A DNA stretch of 64,000 nucleotides from Dehalococcoidia bacterium. Lineage in GTDB: Bacteria; Chloroflexota; Dehalococcoidia; GIF9; AB-539-J10. The notes beneath the pieces were generated by a model. The model saw only the letters and a list, made by a program, of their open reading frames with translations, was not told where the DNA came from and did not search any database. The DNA lies in the NCBI GenBank assembly GCA_030602785.1, contig JAUVZB010000002.1:48458-112457 (forward strand), read 5' to 3'. Each line of letters begins with the position of its first letter. Position 1 is the stretch's first letter. The translations under genes and the position numbers were made by a program. Below, one piece after another: positions 58,160 through 64,000 of the stretch.

Positions 58160-58175
58160 ACTCGCCGACCGAACC

Positions 58176-58814
58176 CTAGAAGAGCCGCCGTTCGGTGCCA
58201 TTACGCAGACGGCCGATGTTGTCGCGGTGTTTGAAAATCAGCCAACCCGTCGCCACCACCGCGTACAGAAGGTGCGGTAGAACAACCCATCCTGTCAGGA
58301 ACAACGCAAGCATCACAGAGCAGGTAGCCACACCACCGAGAAGAGAGCCGAGCGACATACGCCGGGTGGCAAGCGCAACGATGGCCAGCACCTCGATGCC
58401 GAATAGGGCCGCCGGCAGATGGATTATGCACATCGTGCCGAAGAATGCCGACACGCCTCTGCCCCCGCGGAATCTCGAGAACATGGGACGATTGTGGCCC
58501 GCCATGGCTGCCAGACCGGCCAACCCCTGTACGACGGAGACATCGAGCACCAGAGACCCGAACCCCAGGGCGACGTGGCTCGCAACCATTGTGGCAATGA
58601 TGACAGCCACTCCGGCTTTCAGCCCATCCAGAAAGAGGGTGAGAAAGCCCAGCTTCGCGCCTGCGGACCTCATCACATTCGTGGCGCCGGTCTTGCCGCT
58701 TCCGGTCTCCCGCAGGTCTTCACCTGTCTTCCACCTCGTGATGAGGATGCCGACGGGGACGGAGCCAAGGAAGTATGACAGCGCCAGAATGCCGAGCAAC
58801 AAGACCGTACTCAT
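58176..58814 (-). CDS. plsY: Acyl-phosphate glycerol-3-phosphate acyltransferase
   Basis: LGSVPVGILITRWKTGEDLRETGSGKTGATNVMRSAG, GHNRPMFSRFRGGRGVSAFFG. Confidence 0.95.
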   Translation of the reverse strand: MSTVLLLGILALSYFLGSVPVGILITRWKTGEDLRETGSGKTGATNVMRSAGAKLGFLTLFLDGLKAGVAVIIATMVASHVALGFGSLVLDVSVVQGLAGLAAMAGHNRPMFSRFRGGRGVSAFFGTMCIIHLPAALFGIEVLAIVALATRRMSLGSLLGGVATCSVMLALFLTGWVVLPHLLYAVVATGWLIFKHRDNIGRLRNGTERRLF

Positions 58815-60157
58815 CAGCCTTGAGGCTCCTGCTCAGCCCGGCGGGGTCGGCCCGCGCGCACGAACGTGAAATGCAGGGGGACGCCACGATAGCCGAACTT
58901 CCGCCGCATGTGGTGCTCCAGATACCGTTCATACGTAGTGGGCACGAGCGTTGGCTCGTTCACATGAAGAACGAAGGTCCAGGGGTTCTCCTCATCCTGG
59001 TGAGCCCAGATGACATTGAGCCTCCTCGTTCCGACGCGTGGAGGGGAGTGAAGCTCCACGGCCTCCCGTATCGCATTGTCCACCGTAGAGCGAGACAGCC
59101 GGCGTCCTCTCGACTGCCACACATCGAGGGCGCTCTGCAGAACCCGCCTCACGTTCGTACCTTCCTTCGCGGATATGTGCAGGACAGGAACAAACGACAG
59201 GAACGGGAGCCGGCGTTTCATCCAGTCCTTGTGCGTCTCACGGTACTCCGACGGCACCAGGTCCCATTTGTTCACCACGAGAACGAGTCCACGGCCCGAC
59301 TCGATGACATACCTTGCGATGTTGATGTCCTGCGCCGTAGCCGGATCGGTAGCATCAAGGACCAGGAGGGCAACGTCTGAGCGGTCGATAGCATGAAGGG
59401 CACGGAGGACCGAGAAGTAGTCCACCCCGTAGTTGACACGGGAGCGCTTGCGTATTCCTGCCGTGTCGACAAGCACGAGTCGTCTGCCTTGCCACTCGAG
59501 GTCCGCGTCCAGGGAGTCCCTCGTCGTACCCGGTGTCTCATCGACGATCGCCCGCTCGTCGCCAAGCAATGCGTTGAGCAGAGTCGACTTGCCCGCATTA
59601 GGCCGGCCGACGATGGCCAGGCGCACGACACTGTCATCCACCTCCTCCGGAGGCCCCTGAGGAGGCAGCAATTGCACCACCGCGTCTTCGAGGTGACCCA
59701 TGCCCCGGTTGTGAAGTGCACTCACGGGCACGACTTCTTCTATGCCCAGTCTATGGAACTCCGGCACAAGCGAGTCGCGTAGCGAAGTGTCGATCTTGTT
59801 CACGGCCAGCACGGCGGGCTTTCCGGCAGCGCGCACAAGCGATGCAGCCTCCTCATCGGCCGCAATGACTCCGTCTGTCGCCGCGACCACGAGTATGACG
59901 ACATCGGCCTGGGCGACTGCAAGCTCCGCCTGGCGCTTCACCTTGGACCCGATGGGCGAGTCCGCATCGACACCCCATCCTCCGGTGTCGACAATAGTCA
60001 AGTCACGCCCCTGCCACGTCACGGGAAAGAACAGCCTGTCCCGGGTCACGTTCGGCTGGTCGTCGACAACGGCGTATCGAGCACCGACGATGCGATTGAG
60101 AAGCGTGGATTTGCCAACGTTGGTCCTGCCAACGAGAGCAACAACGGGTCTGGACAT
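58814..60157 (-). CDS. der: Ribosome biogenesis GTPase Der
   Basis: Two G domains: GRTNVGKSTLLNRIVG and GRPNAGKSTLLNALLG; C-terminal KH-like domain. Confidence 0.96.
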   Translation of the reverse strand: MSRPVVALVGRTNVGKSTLLNRIVGARYAVVDDQPNVTRDRLFFPVTWQGRDLTIVDTGGWGVDADSPIGSKVKRQAELAVAQADVVILVVAATDGVIAADEEAASLVRAAGKPAVLAVNKIDTSLRDSLVPEFHRLGIEEVVPVSALHNRGMGHLEDAVVQLLPPQGPPEEVDDSVVRLAIVGRPNAGKSTLLNALLGDERAIVDETPGTTRDSLDADLEWQGRRLVLVDTAGIRKRSRVNYGVDYFSVLRALHAIDRSDVALLVLDATDPATAQDINIARYVIESGRGLVLVVNKWDLVPSEYRETHKDWMKRRLPFLSFVPVLHISAKEGTNVRRVLQSALDVWQSRGRRLSRSTVDNAIREAVELHSPPRVGTRRLNVIWAHQDEENPWTFVLHVNEPTLVPTTYERYLEHHMRRKFGYRGVPLHFTFVRAGRPRRAEQEPQG

Positions 60158-60169
60158 CAAAGCACCCCC

Positions 60170-61093
60170 TTAATCAGGGGCAAGGAGTATCTGCGCCAGC
60201 ACAGCCTTCTGGATGTGCAGCCTGTTCTCTGCCTGGTCGAACACGATTGAGGCTGGCCCATTCAACACGTCTGAAGTGACCTCCTCGCCATGATGCGCAG
60301 GGAGGCAATGCATGAATACCACGTCCTGCTTCGCCAGGGAGAGGAGAGGACCGTTGACCTGGTAGTCCTCAAACGCCCTGTGCCGGGCCCCAGCCTCTTC
60401 CTCCTGCCCCATACTTGCCCACGCATCAGTATACACAACATCAGCATCGCGGACAGCCTCGGCCGGGTCTCCTGTGACCACGACCTTGCTGCCACTGGCT
60501 GCGGCAAACGAACGGGCCCGCTTCACGGTGTCTTCGTCCAGTTGATAGCCCCCCGGTGACGCAATCGCAAACTCAACGCCCACCATCGCAGATAGCAGGG
60601 CAAGACTGCGCGCCACATTGTTGCCGTCGCCGACGAATGCCAGTCGCAGTCCCTCGATGCGGCCCTTCTTCTCACGGATAGTCAGCAGGTCAGCAAGCGC
60701 CTGGCAAGGGTGCTCCACATTGGAGAGGGCATTGATGACCGAGACAGACGCGGATTGAGCCAGTGAGACCAGTGTCTGATGACTGAACACACGGGCCACA
60801 ATGCAGTCAACGTAGCGACTCAGTACACGCGCCACGTCGGGAACAGGCTCGCGCTTCCCCAGACCGACCTCCTGGGGTGAAAGATACACACAGTGGCCGC
60901 CCAGCTGGGCGACCGCAATCTCGAAGCTGACCCTTGTACGAAGCGAGGGCTTCTCGAACAAGAGCGCCACAGACCTCCACGGAAGAAGGCAGCGCATTTC
61001 GCCTTGCTTCATCACGAGGGCCTGCTCCACAAGCTGCTCGACCTCTCCGCGGCTGAGGTCAGCAACGGAGAGGAGGTCTTTCTTCACGGCCAT
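60170..61093 (-). CDS. argF: Ornithine carbamoyltransferase
   Basis: FEKPSLRTRVSFEIAVAQLGGH, NALSNVEHPCQALADLLTI, VYTDAWASMGQE, FMHCLPAHHGEEV. Confidence 0.95.
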   Translation of the reverse strand: MAVKKDLLSVADLSRGEVEQLVEQALVMKQGEMRCLLPWRSVALLFEKPSLRTRVSFEIAVAQLGGHCVYLSPQEVGLGKREPVPDVARVLSRYVDCIVARVFSHQTLVSLAQSASVSVINALSNVEHPCQALADLLTIREKKGRIEGLRLAFVGDGNNVARSLALLSAMVGVEFAIASPGGYQLDEDTVKRARSFAAASGSKVVVTGDPAEAVRDADVVYTDAWASMGQEEEAGARHRAFEDYQVNGPLLSLAKQDVVFMHCLPAHHGEEVTSDVLNGPASIVFDQAENRLHIQKAVLAQILLAPD

Positions 61094-61122
61094 TTAGTAT
61101 AGCATGGCGTTCGAACGGTATA

Positions 61123-63864
61123 ATGAGAGCGATGCAACCGCCCCTGCTTCTCCTGGTCGACGGCAACGCCCTGATTCACCGCGCGTTCCATGCGCTCCCT
61201 CCTCTCACAACATCGAAGACGGGGGAGATGGTGAACGCAGTGTACGGGTTCACGAACACTCTACTGAAGGTGGTTGCCGACCAGAAGGCAACGCACTGGG
61301 CCATCGCGTTCGACTATCCTGCGCCGACGTTCAGGCACAAGCTGTTTGACCAGTACAAGGCCCAGCGTCCACCCACACCCGAGGAACTCAGGAGTCAGAT
61401 ACGACGGGTCCATGAACTCGTCAGCGCGCTCGGTATGCCGGCTTTCGAAGTCGCCGGCTACGAGGCGGATGACATACTCGGGGCACTGGCGATACAGTCC
61501 CGCAACCTCAACATGGAGGCAGCCATCCTCACGGGAGACCGCGACCTGCTGCAGATGGCAGGTCCGGGCATCAGCATACTGCTGCCCGGAAGGAACTTCA
61601 GTGAAGCCGCCTCGTACGACGCTGCTGCGGTCGAGGCTAGATTCGGAGTGTCGCCGGAGCAGTTCGCAGCCTACAAGGCGCTCGTCGGCGACCCCTCCGA
61701 CAACATCCCGGGAGTACAGGGAGTGGGCGACAAGACAGCAGTACGCCTTCTCACGCAGTTCAAGAGCCTCGAGGGAGTCTACGAGCACCTCGCGGAGGTC
61801 ACCCCCCAGAGGCTGCAGGCAATCATGCTCTCTTCCGAAGCCCAAGCCTACTTGAGTCAGCGCCTGGCGACCATCATGACAGACGTCCCCGTGCAGCTCG
61901 CCCTTTCGGACTGCGCCATCGGAGAGTACAGCCCGGAGCAGGCGCGGAGCCTGTTCACGGAACTCGAGTTCACCCGCCTGCTGTCGCGCCTGCCGTCAGC
62001 CACCGGCGCAGACGCGCATCCGGAGGAACCCGCGCCCGCGCCAACGCAATCGAAAGTGCAAGTCGTGTCCGGTGCACAGGAAGAGCACGAGGTTCTTGAG
62101 AAGATTGCACACTCATCCGAGGCGGTCATATCCCTTGCGCTGGACGGCAATGAGCGGCGCCGCGCGCAGCGGGCACGCGCCGACGGCCCGACGGAGGCGA
62201 CAGCGCTCGGTGTCGCCGTGTCCGCAGGCAGGGGCCATACGTTCTATGTGCCGCTTGAACCGATGCCTTTCGGGCCGCTCGACCAGCTTGCCCTGGCACA
62301 ACCGCCCGAATTCCTCGCCTCCATGCTTGGAAACGAGAAGCTCCACAAGATATGCGAGGACGCCAAAGTCTTCACAAGGCAACTGTCGCGGTACGGTCTG
62401 ACACTCAGAGGACTTGCTTTCGATATCTCTATCGCGGCACACCTTGCCGGAGAGAAGAACGTCTCGCTCCAGTCTCTTGCCCTGACCCGGCTGGGGCTAT
62501 CGCTTCCAGACGCGCCGGATTCCGGGGGAGGGCTGGCCGCCGGAGACGACGACATCGCCCGATGGCTCGCTCAACGCTCCGACATATGCTGGGCGCTCAG
62601 AGAGCCCCTCGATGGCGAACTGGAGAAGAAAGGGCTTGGGCCACTGTTCCGAGACGTGGAACTGCCGCTCATCCCAGTCCTCGCGTCAATGGAAGAGAGC
62701 GGCATACTGATAGACACGGCCATGCTGCGAGAGATGTCTCGAAGACTGGCAGACGACCTCAAGAGACTGGAGGTCGGCATCTACAACGAAGTCGGGCACA
62801 TGTTCAATGTCAACTCTCCCAAGCAACTCGGGAATGTCCTTTTCGACGAACTCGGACTACCGGGCGGGCGCAAGACCAAGGGAAGCTACTCAACTGAGGC
62901 GGCTCTTCTGGAGACACTCAGAAATGCCAACCCCGTCATCGACCTCGTGCTGCAGTACAGGCAACTATCCAAATTGAAGTCGACCTACGTCGACACGCTG
63001 CCCGCACTGGTGAACCCGAGGACGGGCAGGGTGCACACAGTGTTCAGTCAGACAGGAACAACGACAGGGCGTCTGTCGTCGAGCGAGCCGAACCTTCAGA
63101 ATCTGCCTGTCAGGAGCGAGCTCGGCAAGACAATACGGGCGGCAGTCATTGCGCCGGCAGGAAGCATGCTTCTCAGTGCTGACTACTCGCAGATTGACCT
63201 GCGTGCGCTCGCACACCTGTCGCAGGATAAGGAACTCCTCGCCGCCTTCGCGAACGACGAGGACATACACAGGACCACGGCGAGCAAGGTCTTCGGCGTT
63301 CCACCTCACGAGGTGACGGCCGAGATGCGCAGGGCCGCCAAGGTCGTCAACTTCGGCGTCGTGTACGGCATGAGTGACTACGGCCTTGAGCAGGCAACGG
63401 GGTTCACCCGGGCCGAGGCGTCCCATTTCATCACAGCCTACTTCGAGCAGTACCCGGGCGTCCGCCGGTGGATTGAGAGAACCAAGGAGAGCGCGCGAGA
63501 AGACGGGTATGTCCAGACTCTGCTTGGCAGGAGACGCTACATCCTGGAGATACGCTCAACGAACCGACAGGTTCGAGAGGCGGCTGAGCGGATGGCTGTC
63601 AACGCCCCTGTTCAGGGCACTTCGGCAGACATCATCAAGGTTGCCATGATCAGGATTCATGAGGCGATGCGAACAGACGGGCTGCGCAGCAGGATGCTGC
63701 TGCAGATTCACGACGAACTACTGTTCGAGGTCCTGCAAGACGAGCAGGCGCGAGTCAGGCAAGTCGTGGAAAGGCTCATGCCCCGCGCAGTGGCCCTGTC
63801 GGTGCCGCTCAAGGTAGACCTCAAGGCCGGCCCGAACTGGGCCGACATGACGCCCGTTACCTAG
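61123..63864 (+). CDS. polA: DNA polymerase I
   Basis: DGNALIHRAFHALP; SADYSQIDLRALAHLSQD; RRAAKVVNFGVVYGMSDYGL; QIHDELLFEV. Confidence 0.97.
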   Translation: MRAMQPPLLLLVDGNALIHRAFHALPPLTTSKTGEMVNAVYGFTNTLLKVVADQKATHWAIAFDYPAPTFRHKLFDQYKAQRPPTPEELRSQIRRVHELVSALGMPAFEVAGYEADDILGALAIQSRNLNMEAAILTGDRDLLQMAGPGISILLPGRNFSEAASYDAAAVEARFGVSPEQFAAYKALVGDPSDNIPGVQGVGDKTAVRLLTQFKSLEGVYEHLAEVTPQRLQAIMLSSEAQAYLSQRLATIMTDVPVQLALSDCAIGEYSPEQARSLFTELEFTRLLSRLPSATGADAHPEEPAPAPTQSKVQVVSGAQEEHEVLEKIAHSSEAVISLALDGNERRRAQRARADGPTEATALGVAVSAGRGHTFYVPLEPMPFGPLDQLALAQPPEFLASMLGNEKLHKICEDAKVFTRQLSRYGLTLRGLAFDISIAAHLAGEKNVSLQSLALTRLGLSLPDAPDSGGGLAAGDDDIARWLAQRSDICWALREPLDGELEKKGLGPLFRDVELPLIPVLASMEESGILIDTAMLREMSRRLADDLKRLEVGIYNEVGHMFNVNSPKQLGNVLFDELGLPGGRKTKGSYSTEAALLETLRNANPVIDLVLQYRQLSKLKSTYVDTLPALVNPRTGRVHTVFSQTGTTTGRLSSSEPNLQNLPVRSELGKTIRAAVIAPAGSMLLSADYSQIDLRALAHLSQDKELLAAFANDEDIHRTTASKVFGVPPHEVTAEMRRAAKVVNFGVVYGMSDYGLEQATGFTRAEASHFITAYFEQYPGVRRWIERTKESAREDGYVQTLLGRRRYILEIRSTNRQVREAAERMAVNAPVQGTSADIIKVAMIRIHEAMRTDGLRSRMLLQIHDELLFEVLQDEQARVRQVVERLMPRAVALSVPLKVDLKAGPNWADMTPVT

Positions 63865-64000
63865 GAGCCTGTCGGAGAAACGACTCCGGCACTCATGTCA
63901 CAGCATAGGGATGTGGTGGTTCTCGGGTTTCCTAATGGGCGCGAGTTCACATGGAGAGCCTCGGCATGCACAGCCGTGGCCGGATTGCTCCTCCAAGGGC
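63865..64000. mobile_element. Partial element (IS or MITE) sharing the GAGCCTGTCGGAgaAAC end, truncated by window
   Basis: CTAG 63861-63864 followed by the same terminal sequence as the 35568-35945 MITE. Confidence 0.6.

Noticed and set aside
1-64000. CRISPR arrays
   Set aside because: No regularly spaced direct repeats with unique spacers seen; repeats found are tandem, att, TIR or hairpin types.

Overview
A GC-rich bacterial chromosomal segment, mostly core genes. The lineage is probably Chloroflexota (Dehalococcoidia/SAR202-like), inferred only from gene content. Core blocks: pth; ispD/ispF/radA/clpC; rsmD/coaD; proC; leuS; tkt/rpiB/pgi/rpe; an hspR/Clp/dnaJ heat-shock cluster; gpsA/plsY/der; argF; polA. 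A cluster of six tRNA genes and one isolated tRNA-Ala are also present. Accessory or unusual content: (1) a ~12 kb, 13-gene minus-strand operon (18958-30898) for a membrane-bound group 4 [NiFe]-hydrogenase-like complex. It joins antiporter-type membrane subunits to a divergent molybdopterin oxidoreductase and a sulfhydrogenase-type beta/gamma electron module, behind a near-consensus sigma70 promoter. (2) A decayed integrative element (15791-18210) in the 3' end of tRNA-Leu(UAA), with a 43-bp exact att duplication, 19-bp repeats inside both ends, an integrase C-terminal relic and a TumA/TumE-like toxin-antitoxin pair. (3) A tandem duplication, exact 1380-bp offset, of a promoter + gene + terminator unit encoding an uncharacterised 290-aa protein. 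(4) A 378-bp MITE with CTAG target duplications inserted at the shared stop codon of two convergent genes; a related element end sits on the polA stop codon. (5) A truncated LOG/TIGR00725-like CDS at the left edge that is missing from the ORF track. No CRISPR array or rRNA was seen. Family assignments come from reading motifs; no database search was run.
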